Positions 18,094 through 26,953 of a DNA stretch of 64,000 nucleotides are shown piece after piece. The stretch spans positions 1 to 64,000 of the forward strand of contig NZ_JARDUA010000003.1 of NCBI RefSeq assembly GCF_029360645.1, written 5' to 3'. This DNA is from Pontibacter litorisediminis (GTDB taxonomy: Bacteria; Bacteroidota; Bacteroidia; Cytophagales; Hymenobacteraceae). The notes under the pieces are model-generated. The model saw nothing but the letters and a program-made list of their open reading frames with translations, made no database searches and was not told where the DNA came from. Position numbers and translations under genes: made by a program. How positions within the stretch are numbered: the stretch's first letter is position 1; each line of letters starts with the position of its first letter.

Positions 18094-18298
18094 AATTTTG
18101 AATGAGTGTTTGAGTGAATGAGTGAATTTATACTTTGTGTACCAGGACCTCCACTACAGAAGCATTCAGGAAGTGTAAAAGCATCAACAATCAACAATTA
18201 ACAATTAACAACCATTTAACCATTCAGCAATAAACATTCACTCATTCACTCAAACACTCATTCAAAATTAGCTACCAATCACTCATTCGCTCATTCAA
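18094..18298 (+). repeat. Stem-forming element D between permeases 1 and 2
   Basis: A perfect 34-base inverted repeat: 18094-18127 pairs with 18236-18269. The arms are iterations of GAATGAGTG/TTTGAGTGAATGAG. The 108-base loop has no ORF and is homologous in its first 75 bases to the loop of element C. A further unpaired copy of the arm words follows at 18280-18298, as in element C. The arms differ from those of element C, yet each is complementary to its own partner. Confidence 0.88.
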
Positions 18299-18309
18299 AA
18301 CTGAAAAGT

Positions 18310-19560
18310 ATGATCGACATCGATAAATGGACCGAGATCTACAACACCGTCAAGAAGCACAAGCTGCGGACGGCGCTGACAGCTTTTGGCGTGTTCTGGG
18401 GCATCTTTATGCTGGTGGTGTTGCTGGGCGCGGGCAAAGGATTGGAGAACGGCATCACCAGCGAGTTCAACATCGCCAAAAACGCCGTGTTCATCTGGAC
18501 ACAGCGCACCAGTGTGCCTTACATGGGCATGAACGCCGGACGGATCGTGCAGATGACGAATGATGATGTGACAGCCATCGGGAGGAGCATTCCGGAGGTG
18601 GCGGTGGTGGCGCCGAGCAGCCAGCTGTGGGGCGACTTTACCGTGAACTACAAAGACAAAAGCTCCGCCTTCACCGTGAATGGCGAAACCCCGGACATGC
18701 TGTTCGTGAAGCCGCTGACCCTGAAGACCGGCCGTTTTGTGAATGATATTGACCTGCAGGAGAAGCGAAAAGTGGCGGTAGTGGGGCCGCGGGTACTGGA
18801 GGTGCTTTTCCCGAACGAAAAGAACCCGATAGGCAAGTACATCAGCATCAAAGGCAGCTATTTTCAGATAGTAGGCACTTTTGAGCCAGTGGGCAAGGGC
18901 GAAGACGTGGTGGAGGATGCCAAGGTGATTTACATCCCGCTAACGGCCCTGCAGCAGACTTACAACCAAGCGAATAAAATTGGCTTTATGGCCATGGTGC
19001 CCAAGCCGGGTGTGCCCGCCGCCGTGATAGAGGAGAAGACCAAAACCCTGCTGATGCAGCGCCACCGTGTAGCCCCCACCGACCTGAAGGCATTCGGCTC
19101 GGCCAACGTGGAGAAGGAGTTTCAGGAGGTGCAGGGGCTGTTTGCCGGCATTGCCGGCTTTAGCTGGCTGGTAAGCATTGGCACCATCGTGGCGGGCATT
19201 ATCGGGGTAGGCAACATCATGCTGATCGTGGTAAAGGAGCGCACCAAAGAGATTGGCATCCGCAAGGCACTCGGGGCCACGCCGCTTTCCATCATCAGCC
19301 TGATCATTCAGGAATCAATCGTGATAACCGGGCTGGCAGGTTATGTGGGCCTGCTGGCCGGTACCGGCATCATCGCCCTGATAGAATACTTCATGCGCAA
19401 GTATGATGTGCAGGCGGGCTTCTTCGGCATTCCGGAAGTGAACCCAAGTATAGCCGTTACGGCCACCGTGCTGCTGGTGGTAACGGGCGCACTGGCCGGT
19501 CTGATTCCGGCCACCAAGGCTGCCCGGGTAAATCCGGTGGTGGCGCTGAAAGACGAGTAA
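18310..19560 (+). CDS. MacB-type ABC exporter permease 2
   Basis: 416 residues, a paralogue of permease 1 with the same order: IDIDKWTEIYNTVKKHKLRTALTAFG is nearly superimposable on its N-terminus. It then has the TM helix FWGIFMLVVLLGAG, the periplasmic domain, and C-terminal helices with IGTIVAGIIGVGNIMLIVVKERTKEIGIRKALGATPLSI. Tandem non-identical MacB permeases with one ATPase are a common Bacteroidota arrangement and suggest a heterodimeric channel (inference). It is followed after 45 bases by the adaptor gene. Confidence 0.93.
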   Translation: MIDIDKWTEIYNTVKKHKLRTALTAFGVFWGIFMLVVLLGAGKGLENGITSEFNIAKNAVFIWTQRTSVPYMGMNAGRIVQMTNDDVTAIGRSIPEVAVVAPSSQLWGDFTVNYKDKSSAFTVNGETPDMLFVKPLTLKTGRFVNDIDLQEKRKVAVVGPRVLEVLFPNEKNPIGKYISIKGSYFQIVGTFEPVGKGEDVVEDAKVIYIPLTALQQTYNQANKIGFMAMVPKPGVPAAVIEEKTKTLLMQRHRVAPTDLKAFGSANVEKEFQEVQGLFAGIAGFSWLVSIGTIVAGIIGVGNIMLIVVKERTKEIGIRKALGATPLSIISLIIQESIVITGLAGYVGLLAGTGIIALIEYFMRKYDVQAGFFGIPEVNPSIAVTATVLLVVTGALAGLIPATKAARVNPVVALKDE

Positions 19561-19605
19561 TTATATACAGCAAAGTATAAACAAACACAAAATCAATCAT
19601 CAACT

Positions 19606-20700
19606 ATGAAAAAGGTATTATTAGGCGTATTCATCCTGATTTTCCTGGGCCTGTCGGGCTGGCTGGGCTACTACTTCTACAACAAGGCCAACACCGATCC
19701 TGTGGTGTATAAAACCGAGGCTCCCTTTGAGACCCAGATCGTGAAGAAGACGGTGGCCACGGGCGCCATCGTGCCGCGAAAAGAAGTGGAGGTAAAGTCG
19801 CAGGTGTCGGGGATTGTGGAGGAGCTGTACGTAGAGGCCGGCGAGTTGGTAAAAAAAGGGCAGCTGCTGGCCAAGATCCGCATCGTGCCCAACATGGTGA
19901 GCGTGAACAACGCCGAAACGCAGCTGCAGACGGCCAAGTTGAATTTTGAGGAAGCCAAGCGGGAGCTGGCAAGGTATGAGCAGCTGTATGCCGACAAGGT
20001 GATTCCGGAGCAGGAGTTCCGCAAGTATAAGGCTGATTTTGAACTGAAGCGCGAGAACCTCTCCGCCGCTGAAAGCAACCTGCAACTGGTGCGCGAGGGC
20101 TCCTCGCGCAAACGCGGACAGCAATCCAACATGGTATACTCCACCATCGACGGCATGCTGCTGGATGTGCCGGTGAAAGTGGGTTCCTCCATCATCGAGC
20201 GCAACAACTTTAATGAGGGCACCACCATTGCCTCGGTGGCCGACATGCGCAGCCTCATCTTTGAGGGTAAGATCGATGAGTCGGAGGTGGGCAAGCTCAA
20301 AGAGAACATGGACCTGCTGCTGACCATCGGGGCCATCGAGGGCCGTGTGTTTAACGCCAAGCTAGAGTTCATCGCCCCGAAAGGCGTGGACGAGGAGGGC
20401 TCCATCAAGTTCCCGATACGGGCGCGGGTGCTGCTGGATGAGAGCGACTTTATCCGTGCCGGCTACAGCGCCAACGCCGACATTGTGCTCGACAAGCGCG
20501 ACAAGACCCTGGCCATAAAGGAGAGCATGCTCAAGTTTGAAAAGGAGCAGCCGTACGTGGAAGTGGAAACGGCGCCGCAGCGCTTTGAGAAACGCAAGAT
20601 CAAAACCGGCCTGTCAGACGGCATCAACATAGAGGTGGTGTCGGGGCTGCAGAAAAACGAGAAGGTAAAAGTGCCGGAGACCAACACGGTGCAGAGCTAA
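19606..20700 (+). CDS. Periplasmic adaptor of the MacAB-like exporter (HlyD/RND membrane-fusion family)
   Basis: 364 residues. An N-terminal membrane anchor (LLGVFILIFLGLSGWLGYYFY) is followed by a half-lipoyl segment with GAIVPRKEVEVKSQVSGIVEELYVEAGELVKKGQLLAKI, a helical hairpin (about 90-160, alternating charged residues), the second half-lipoyl unit, beta-barrel and membrane-proximal domains ending in EVVSGLQKNEKVKVPE. It bridges the inner-membrane permeases to an outer-membrane channel; no TolC-type gene is in this window. Last gene of the exporter operon, followed by a strong terminator. Confidence 0.92.
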   Translation: MKKVLLGVFILIFLGLSGWLGYYFYNKANTDPVVYKTEAPFETQIVKKTVATGAIVPRKEVEVKSQVSGIVEELYVEAGELVKKGQLLAKIRIVPNMVSVNNAETQLQTAKLNFEEAKRELARYEQLYADKVIPEQEFRKYKADFELKRENLSAAESNLQLVREGSSRKRGQQSNMVYSTIDGMLLDVPVKVGSSIIERNNFNEGTTIASVADMRSLIFEGKIDESEVGKLKENMDLLLTIGAIEGRVFNAKLEFIAPKGVDEEGSIKFPIRARVLLDESDFIRAGYSANADIVLDKRDKTLAIKESMLKFEKEQPYVEVETAPQRFEKRKIKTGLSDGINIEVVSGLQKNEKVKVPETNTVQS

Positions 20701-20736
20701 CGTAAAAATGTGTTTGTTGTTTGTTTAAGGGAAGAG

Positions 20737-20763
20737 AGCGGGCTTTTTAGGCCCGCTTTTTTT
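20737..20763 (+). terminator. Terminator of the exporter operon
   Basis: AGCGGGC / GCCCGCT stem with a five-base loop and a run of eight or more T. Confidence 0.9.
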
Positions 20764-20907
20764 ATGCCGTTTGGCAGGAGCTAGCCCCTAGAAACATATT
20801 TGTGGCCTAAGTGCCTGCCAAGGCTCACGGAATAGTAGTTTTCTGTATAAACAACTGATGATGAGTGAAGTATACTATAAATATATCCTGTTAAAAGTTA
20901 TAGCGCT

Positions 20908-21387
20908 ATGAAAAACAAGTATACAAACTATGTGATTTGCCTGCTGCTGTTACTCAGTGGCTTGCTAACAGCCTGCGACGACGATGATGATGAGGCTGGC
21001 CTGGATACAGAGCTTGAATTTAACGGTGTAGGCTTGTTGGGTACCAACGAGCGGCCGGTGGTGATGAGTGAGGGGGCAGGTGAGATGGATGCTGTGTTCA
21101 ATGAGCTGAACAACACGCTGAGCTACACGATTACCTGGCAGCTAGGCAACCCAAATGATGCTACGACGGCCATGCACTTCCACGGCCCGGCAAACCGGGA
21201 CTCCAGTGCGCCGCCCATCATCGACATTGAGGAAGGGTTTAACCAAGGCGCCAGCGGCACCATTTCCGGCACTACCCGCCCTCTTACCCAGGCCGAGGAA
21301 AAGGACCTGAAGGCAGGTCTCTGGTATGTGAACATCCACAGCACCTCTCACCCAACTGGCGAACTGCGCGGCAACCTGATACCGTAG
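20908..21387 (+). CDS. CHRD-domain lipoprotein
   Basis: 159 residues. Signal sequence with lipobox LLTAC at about 19-23, followed by an Asp-rich stretch (DDDDDE) typical of exported Bacteroidota lipoproteins. The rest matches the CHRD domain: FNGVGLLGTNERPV, YTITWQLG, AMHFHGPA, LKAGLWYVNIHSTSHPTGELRGNL. CHRD domains bind unknown ligands; the name comes from chordin. Single-gene unit between the exporter operon and a convergent membrane-protein gene; role unknown. Confidence 0.88.
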   Translation: MKNKYTNYVICLLLLLSGLLTACDDDDDEAGLDTELEFNGVGLLGTNERPVVMSEGAGEMDAVFNELNNTLSYTITWQLGNPNDATTAMHFHGPANRDSSAPPIIDIEEGFNQGASGTISGTTRPLTQAEEKDLKAGLWYVNIHSTSHPTGELRGNLIP

Positions 21388-21404
21388 AGCTACATTGTAG
21401 AGGG

Positions 21405-22004
21405 TTAGTTGAAAATCCACTGCAGCAGGAAGTGGGAGGGGAGGTACACGCCTATCGGGAAGATCAGCATCATCAAAGCAAAGTATAAGGGGGCAGGTAT
21501 CCTATGCTGGGGACTGTTGCCCGGGCCAAACACCCAGTTGATGTTCTCCTTTGGATTGGTGAGGAGGTAGGTGAGCGGCAGCACCACCCAGGCTAAGGCC
21601 GTTTGCCAGTAAAGCGCCTCCGGCTGATAGCCCCATTCTGTCAGCAGCCAAATCACCAGCACCGGCAGCACCACATGGAACAGGGATAGCCCCCGCAGAA
21701 ACAGGCTTTTGCTCTCGTCAAACATGTACGCGCTTAGGCCCAGCAACTGATGCCCCGTCAGTAGCCTGCCGAAGTAGTCCAGGTTCCAGATTAGCTCCAG
21801 GGCCAGTACGCCCACGGCCATCATACTTAGTAGCAGCTTACTGCCGGTCCAGAGCACGATGCCCACCGAGAATAGCGCGATATCGGAGAACCACAGGAAA
21901 TTACCTGGGCCATACTTTTTCCAGTACACCGGTACCAGCACCAGCAAAAACGCGGTGTACGCCAGTTGCAGCCATAGCGGAATAATAGACGCGTCGGAGT
22001 CCAT
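21405..22004 (-). CDS. Multi-pass membrane protein of unknown function
   Basis: 199 residues with about six hydrophobic helices, for example LQLAYTAFLLVLVPVY, FSVGIVLWTGSKLLLSMMAVGVLAL and LFHVVLPVLVIWLLTEWG. Conserved-looking loops include WFSDIALF, ELIWNLDYFGRLL and NPKENINWVFGPG. I recognise it as a recurrent hypothetical membrane protein but not as a named family. It starts about 110 bases from the divergent GNAT gene and ends close to the CHRD gene. Confidence 0.8.
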   Translation of the reverse strand: MDSDASIIPLWLQLAYTAFLLVLVPVYWKKYGPGNFLWFSDIALFSVGIVLWTGSKLLLSMMAVGVLALELIWNLDYFGRLLTGHQLLGLSAYMFDESKSLFLRGLSLFHVVLPVLVIWLLTEWGYQPEALYWQTALAWVVLPLTYLLTNPKENINWVFGPGNSPQHRIPAPLYFALMMLIFPIGVYLPSHFLLQWIFN

Positions 22005-22083
22005 AGTTTGTGGGAGTGGGTTGCAGCATAGTATACCGTAACCGTAAGTATAAAGTATAAGCCCGGCAGTCGGGGCGATTTTT

Positions 22084-22091
22084 TACCTTTG
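22084..22091 (+). promoter_or_regulatory. -7 promoter box of the GNAT gene
   Basis: TACCTTTG, a perfect TAnnTTTG box, 25 bases before the start codon. No clear TTG is found 19-21 bases upstream. Confidence 0.55.
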
Positions 22092-22115
22092 CAGCAATTA
22101 CACATTTAGCATACC

Positions 22116-22610
22116 ATGGCACAGCATTACAACACACCTTCTGCAATCCAGATCGTCGACTTTAACCTTTTCTACGCCAAGGCCTTCTACGACCTCAACC
22201 ACGAGTGGATCTCCAAGTACTTTGTGATGGAGGAGGCTGATAACAAATCCCTCAGCGATCCGCAGGGCTATATCATCAACAAAGGCGGCCATATCCTGAT
22301 GGCGCTCTTTAACGGGGAGCCGGTGGGTACCTGCGCGCTGCTAAACGAAGGCGATGGTGTATTTGAGTTGGCCAAAATGGCTGTGGCCCCTAAAATGCAG
22401 GGCATGAAGATTGGCAAGATGCTCGGAGAGGCCGCCATCGACAGGGCCCGCCGTGTAGGTGCGCGTAAAGTATACCTGCAGTCGAACCGCCGCCTGCAAA
22501 CGGCGCTTAACCTGTACCAACGATTGGGCTTTGTGGAAGTGCCGCTGCCTCCAAGTGTTTATGAGCGGGCGGATATACAGATGGAGTTGGTGTTGAAGGA
22601 GGAAGTATAG
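22116..22610 (+). CDS. GNAT-family N-acetyltransferase
   Basis: 164 residues. Acetyl-CoA-binding motif A is visible as ELAKMAVAPKMQGMKIGKMLGEAAI (about 86-110, with the Q/RxxGxG/A pattern as QGMKIGK). Motif B is ALNLYQRLGFVEVP. The substrate cannot be read from the sequence. Single gene with its own promoter; the region after it is a cluster of palindromic repeats. Confidence 0.88.
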   Translation: MAQHYNTPSAIQIVDFNLFYAKAFYDLNHEWISKYFVMEEADNKSLSDPQGYIINKGGHILMALFNGEPVGTCALLNEGDGVFELAKMAVAPKMQGMKIGKMLGEAAIDRARRVGARKVYLQSNRRLQTALNLYQRLGFVEVPLPPSVYERADIQMELVLKEEV

Positions 22611-22619
22611 GGTGTGCTA

Positions 22620-23160
22620 TTACTGGCGCAAGCGTCCGCTTGTGCCGTTGCCTAATTTATGGCGCAAGTCTCCAGACTTGTGTCCGGCTGTGGTGTTGGG
22701 TTTGTAACCCAACTGACTTGAAAAGCCATACTTTGTACTTGGGCTATACTTTCATAGCTACTGCTTCCTTCCATTTGAACCAAGCTATCCTTTCTAGCTC
22801 CCGCTCATCCTCTAGTTCCCACCAACCTATCGTTTCATCTCTGGCTTTGGCTCCCTCAAGGCCGGGAGGCCTCGCCTTTGGGCATCGCGCGGTGTACATT
22901 TCCTGCCCTCGTACCTCGGGCTGCCTACGGCACCGGAAATCTACAAGGCGCTCAACCCAAAGGCTGGGAACAGGTTCGGTAGCCGCTTGCTATGCAAGGT
23001 GAATCAAAGTGTCCCCTTGAGGACAAGTGAGAACGTGAGTTCGAAACTTGCGAGCGCAGCTCAAAAGGGTGTTAAAGCAGAACCTATGTAACTTATACTT
23101 CAGCACCAGTAACTACAGGCTCCCCTCCTTAGACAAGGAGGGGTAGGGGTGGTTGGACCC
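22620..23160 (+). repeat. Composite repeat, copy 1 (REP palindromes plus structured 350-base unit)
   Basis: In order: REP-like palindromes GGCGCAAGCG.CCGCTTGTGCC (22625-22646), GGCGCAAGTC.GACTTGTGTC (22661-22684) and GTTGGGTTTGTAACCCAAC (22695-22713). A 350-base unit (about 22740-23075) follows, shared with 42640-42990. Last is a CCCCTCCTT..AAGGAGGGG hairpin followed by TAGGGGTGGTTGG (23116-23155). The shared unit holds an imperfect inverted repeat (22880-22903 with 22935-22958). A 120-codon frame across it has no protein-like features. Confidence 0.8.
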
Positions 23161-23198
23161 GGTAAGTATAAACAGTCCTCCATACTTCAGGAAAGGAC

Positions 23199-25694
23199 TT
23201 AAAACTCATCCTCTTCCCCGCCGCCATTCTGCTCGCGTTGCTCGTTGCGGCGGTTACGGCGGTCGTTGTCGTCGCTGTGGAGGCGGTAGGTGAAGCCCAG
23301 GTACACGATGCGGCTCTGCCGGCGGTTCTCAAGCTCAGAGCGGAACTTAGGCCCATAGCTTAGGAAGTTAAATTGGCGGGTGTTAAACAGATCGGAGATA
23401 CGCAGCGAAACAGTGCCTTTCTTCTTGAGTACATCTTTTTTCATGCCCAGGTCGGTACTGAACATCTCCTCCATGCGCCCTTGTATATCGTTTCTGGGGG
23501 CGCGGTAGAAGCCGGAGAGCTGTATGTCCAGGTCTTTCCATACTGTCATGTTAGAGTTGAGCTTGGCGTTCCAGCTAAACTGCGCATTGCTGAGCTCGGT
23601 GTCGCCCTGGGTGGTGCTGAGTTCCGTTCTGAAGCCGGACCAGCTTGCATTCAGTCGCCACCAATTAGTAACAGGGTAATTGGTGCCAAACTCAAAGCCA
23701 TACGCCCTGTTGTCCGACAGGTTGATGAAGGACGTTAGTGTGCCCGGCTCTCCTTCTCCGCTTTCGATAATCTGCCCGTCACTATCAATCAGGATAGCCT
23801 CCCGAAAGCGCTCAATCTCGTCGGTGGTGTGGCGGTAGAAGACGGTGGCGTTAAACGAGGCCTGCCCCCAGTAGCGCAGGTAGCCCAGCTCCAGCGAGTT
23901 TACGAACTCCGGGTTTAAGTAGGGGTTGCCCTTCCTGCGGTTATAAGCATCTGAGATGTCCACAAAAGGATTCAGGAAACGGCTGCGCGGCCGGTTGATG
24001 CGGCGGCTGTAGCTAAACTGCAGTTTGTTGTCCTCATTAAAATCGTTGGTGATGAAGAGCGTGGGGAAAAGGCTGAAATAATTATTGCGGTATACCTCGT
24101 CCTGGTTACGCAGGTCCGACTTGGTGATCGTGTGCTCGGCCCGCACGCCTACCTGGTAAGTGATACTTTTATACTTGTTGCTGAAGTTGGTGTACAGGGA
24201 GTATACCTGCTGATCAAACACAAAGTGGTTGCTTTGGGTCGTGTCGTAGGCCATAAGTCCCGTCTCAGCGTCTTGGTTAAAAAACCGGGAGTCCTCGTCC
24301 AGCCGCTCAAAGGAGGTGCGGAAGCCTGCCTCCAGCCTGCTCTCCTCCGAGAAAGGATGCACGTAGTCGGCCTTGGTCACAAACTCATAGTTCTGGTCGT
24401 CCACCAGCGTCTCCTGCAGCTCTGCTCGCGTTTCGGAGCCAGTTACTCGCCGCTCATCAAACACAGCTACCTCGTCGTCCACGTTGGCATTATAGACCAC
24501 GTCAGCCGTCAGTTCTTGGCCTTTGCGCTCAAAGGTCTGGCGGTAGCCGATGGTTGCATCAAAGGCCTTTTCGTCCTCTACCTCGCGGGTGTTGCGGGTG
24601 CGGGTGCTTTGCAGCAGGCGGTTTTCGTCCAGGAAGCGGTAAAAGAGATCGTTGCTGCTCTCGTCCTGTCCAAAGCGGTACAAAGCCGAGGCCGACAAGG
24701 TATGCCTGTCGGTGAGGTAGTAATCAGCTCCCAGGCGGAAGTTGTGGGAGAGGTCGGTGCTGTTGCGCTCCCCTTCCAGCAGGTTATAGCTGGTGCTGTC
24801 TACCTGGCCGGCGTCGTTGAGGTAAAAATTGGTAGTGTTGTTCTTTTGCGTGCCGGGCCGTGTGCGCTGCCGAAAGTCATAGCCGCCATTCAACGACCAC
24901 TTGTTGTAGCGGTAGTTCAGGTTGAGTGCGGCGTTGTAGTTATCGTAGGTGCCGGCCGTGATAGAAGCCGAGCCGTTAAAGCCGGGCTTCTTCTCCTTTT
25001 TGAGCACCAGGTTGATGATGCCCGAGGTCCCTTCCGGATTATACTTGGAGGAGGGGTTGGTGATGAGTTCAATGCTCTCGATCATGTTGGCCGGGATCTG
25101 GTCCAGCGGAATCTCGGAGAGGGCCGAGCGCTTGCCGTCTATCAGAATAGTGACGTTGGAGCTGCCGCGCATGGCCACATTGCCGTCGATATCCACGTCC
25201 ACCGAAGGCAGGTTTTGCATTACCTCGGCCACCGTGCCGCTCTGGGCGTTCAGATCCTGGCTCACGTTGACCACCCGCTTGTCCAGCTCAAAGTCCACCA
25301 GTTGCCGCTGCGCCACCACCTCCACCTCGCCCAATTGGGTGGCAGAGGCCTTCATGCTGATGTTGCCCAGGGCAGCTTCGGGCTTGTTGGCGGAGATGCT
25401 GATGCCCGGCACATACTTAGTGGGATAGCCCACCATGGAAGCCCGCAGCACAAAGCGGCCTGTAGGTACCTTATCAAGTATAAACACGCCTTCTACATCG
25501 GTGGTGGCCCCGGTAACGAGGCTGGAGTCGGGGAGGGCCAGGAGCACCACGTTGGCAAAGCCGAGCGGCTTGCCAGTGCCGGCCTCCACCAGCTTACCGC
25601 TCACCTTGCCGCCGGCTTGGTCTTGCGCCGAAAGCGCCAGGGGAGCAAGTATAAACAGGAAATAAAGTAGCAAGTGTAAGTGCGTTTTCATCAT
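23199..25694 (-). CDS. TonB-dependent outer-membrane receptor with CarboxypepD-like N-domain
   Basis: 831 residues. Signal peptide ending ALSAQ, then a carboxypeptidase-regulatory-like beta-sandwich (about 28-110, GKVSGKLVEAGTGKPLGFANVVL), a plug domain (SGTVAEVMQNLPSVDVDIDGNVAMRGSSNVTILIDGK and GIINLVLKKEKK) and a long beta-barrel of the outer-membrane beta-barrel family 3 type, ending with LGFTYRLHSDDNDRR and an acidic/basic tail. No SusD partner is adjacent, so it is not a SusCD pair. Imported substrate unknown. The C-terminus extends beyond the barrel with a charged NDRRNRRNEQREQ tail, as often seen in this subfamily. Confidence 0.93.
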   Translation of the reverse strand: MMKTHLHLLLYFLFILAPLALSAQDQAGGKVSGKLVEAGTGKPLGFANVVLLALPDSSLVTGATTDVEGVFILDKVPTGRFVLRASMVGYPTKYVPGISISANKPEAALGNISMKASATQLGEVEVVAQRQLVDFELDKRVVNVSQDLNAQSGTVAEVMQNLPSVDVDIDGNVAMRGSSNVTILIDGKRSALSEIPLDQIPANMIESIELITNPSSKYNPEGTSGIINLVLKKEKKPGFNGSASITAGTYDNYNAALNLNYRYNKWSLNGGYDFRQRTRPGTQKNNTTNFYLNDAGQVDSTSYNLLEGERNSTDLSHNFRLGADYYLTDRHTLSASALYRFGQDESSNDLFYRFLDENRLLQSTRTRNTREVEDEKAFDATIGYRQTFERKGQELTADVVYNANVDDEVAVFDERRVTGSETRAELQETLVDDQNYEFVTKADYVHPFSEESRLEAGFRTSFERLDEDSRFFNQDAETGLMAYDTTQSNHFVFDQQVYSLYTNFSNKYKSITYQVGVRAEHTITKSDLRNQDEVYRNNYFSLFPTLFITNDFNEDNKLQFSYSRRINRPRSRFLNPFVDISDAYNRRKGNPYLNPEFVNSLELGYLRYWGQASFNATVFYRHTTDEIERFREAILIDSDGQIIESGEGEPGTLTSFINLSDNRAYGFEFGTNYPVTNWWRLNASWSGFRTELSTTQGDTELSNAQFSWNAKLNSNMTVWKDLDIQLSGFYRAPRNDIQGRMEEMFSTDLGMKKDVLKKKGTVSLRISDLFNTRQFNFLSYGPKFRSELENRRQSRIVYLGFTYRLHSDDNDRRNRRNEQREQNGGGEEDEF

Positions 25695-25887
25695 AGTTTT
25701 ACAGGATCTCTTGCCTCGGAGGCAGTAAGCAAAGTATAAAAGCAGCCTGCGGAGCGGCGGGTGAAGGCTCCGTTTATATATAGTGCGACAAAAAAGGCGG
25801 GTGAAGGTTTAAAGCCAGTGCAAGAATTTCTGTGATAAAGCGTGCTTTATACATGAATGGCACTGGTTGGCGCTGTGGCGGAGAGGC

Positions 25888-25917
25888 AAAAAAGAGCACC
25901 AGCCGTGGCCAGCGCTC
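25888..25917 (-). terminator. Terminator of the TrmH-type methyltransferase gene
   Basis: On the minus strand a GAGCGCTGGCC / GGCTGGTGCTC stem (with G-U pairs) is followed by TTTTTT, 23 bases after the stop codon. The remaining 190 bases toward the TonB-receptor start show only a short GGCGGGTGAAGG direct repeat. Confidence 0.65.
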
Positions 25918-25939
25918 CGGTACAGTTACTTACGGCGAT

Positions 25940-26479
25940 TTATACTTGCTGTGACAGCGTTTTGCTCAGGAAATCCCATACCACCACGCCGGTGGCCACC
26001 GAGATGTTAAGCGAGTGCTTGGTGCCAAACTGCGGAATCTCCAGCACAAAATCAGAATGGTTGATAACTTCCTGCTCCACCCCGAATACCTCGTTGCCCA
26101 GCACCAGCGCATACTTCTGACCCGGTTCTGGTGCAAATTCATTCAGCTTTATACTTCGCTCGGCTTGCTCCACCGAGCCTACCTGATAGCCCTGCGCCTT
26201 CAACTCCTTTACCAGCGCCAGCGTGTCCGGCACATGCTCCCAGGCCACCGATTCGGTCGCGCCCAGAGCGGTTTTCTCGATGTCGCGGTGCGGCGGCTTG
26301 CCCGTAATGCCGCACAGGTATACTTTTTCGGCCATAAAGGCGTCGGCCGTACGGAAAACGGAGCCCACGTTGTTGAGGCTGCGCACATTGTCGAGCACCA
26401 AGACTAACGGTATTTTTTTCTTATTTTTGAATTCTTCAACCGAGTCGCGGTTGAGGTCGTCCATTGAGAGTTTGCGCAT
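25940..26479 (-). CDS. SpoU/TrmH-family RNA 2'-O-ribose methyltransferase
   Basis: 179 residues, S-adenosyl-methionine dependent with the alpha/beta-knot fold. Motif 1 is NVRSLNNVGSVFRTADA (about 31-47), motif 2 LVLGNEVFGV (about 122-131) and motif 3 IPQFGTKHSLNISVATGVVVWD (about 147-168), all intact. The short length without an N-terminal substrate domain matches the single-domain SpoU proteins that act on tRNA or rRNA; the exact target cannot be told. Confidence 0.9.
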   Translation of the reverse strand: MRKLSMDDLNRDSVEEFKNKKKIPLVLVLDNVRSLNNVGSVFRTADAFMAEKVYLCGITGKPPHRDIEKTALGATESVAWEHVPDTLALVKELKAQGYQVGSVEQAERSIKLNEFAPEPGQKYALVLGNEVFGVEQEVINHSDFVLEIPQFGTKHSLNISVATGVVVWDFLSKTLSQQV

Positions 26480-26953
26480 GTTTTGTTGACAAAGGACTGT
26501 TTGACAAAAGACAAAGGACCCAATGTGCTTTGCCGCTGCAAAGGTCCGGCGTAATGAGCAGAAATCAAACCGCAGCTAAATTGTTTGATGGCTGCAGGGT
26601 GATATTGTTGGGGGAAGTACAAAGCATAAGTGGAGTACAAAGTATAAAAGTACTGCTGTTTCAATCGCTCTACCTACCCGCTCCCCGCTCTTTTGGATTT
26701 GCAATTCGAAAGTAGAATAGCCGCGGATTTGTAATCCGCAATAGCAAAGGCAGTGGCTACGGGCAGGAAAGCGGATTACAAATCCGCAGGAAACAAAGCT
26801 CTGGATTACAAATCCGGAACAGCATAACCAACAAAGTATAAATTCCCCTCCTCGGAGGGGTAGGGGTGGGTTAAGTCCATTCCCAAACATCAACTACAAA
26901 GTATAACTCGTGATGCACCAGCATCCGCCAAAGTATAAAGTATAAAAGGAAGT
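26480..26953. repeat. Intergenic repeat cluster upstream of mutS
   Basis: Holds iterated GACAAAGGAC/GACAAAAGAC words next to the methyltransferase start (26486-26520). Three palindromes of the GCGGATTTGTAATCCGC type follow (26723-26739, 26771-26787 and a shorter one at 26802-26817). A CCCCTCC/GGAGGGG hairpin with TAGGGGTGGG lies at about 26844-26872, and several AAGTATAA words follow. I see no gene in it. Confidence 0.75.

Noticed and set aside
22640-23002. 120-codon frame in the repeat region after the GNAT gene
   Set aside because: It covers REP palindromes and the shared 350-base repeat, with no protein-like composition. The corresponding region of the second copy is not open in the same way.
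24132-25670. 512-codon plus-strand frame opposite the TonB receptor
   Set aside because: Shadow of the receptor gene. It has no recognisable domain, and the minus strand encodes a full receptor with signal peptide, plug and barrel.
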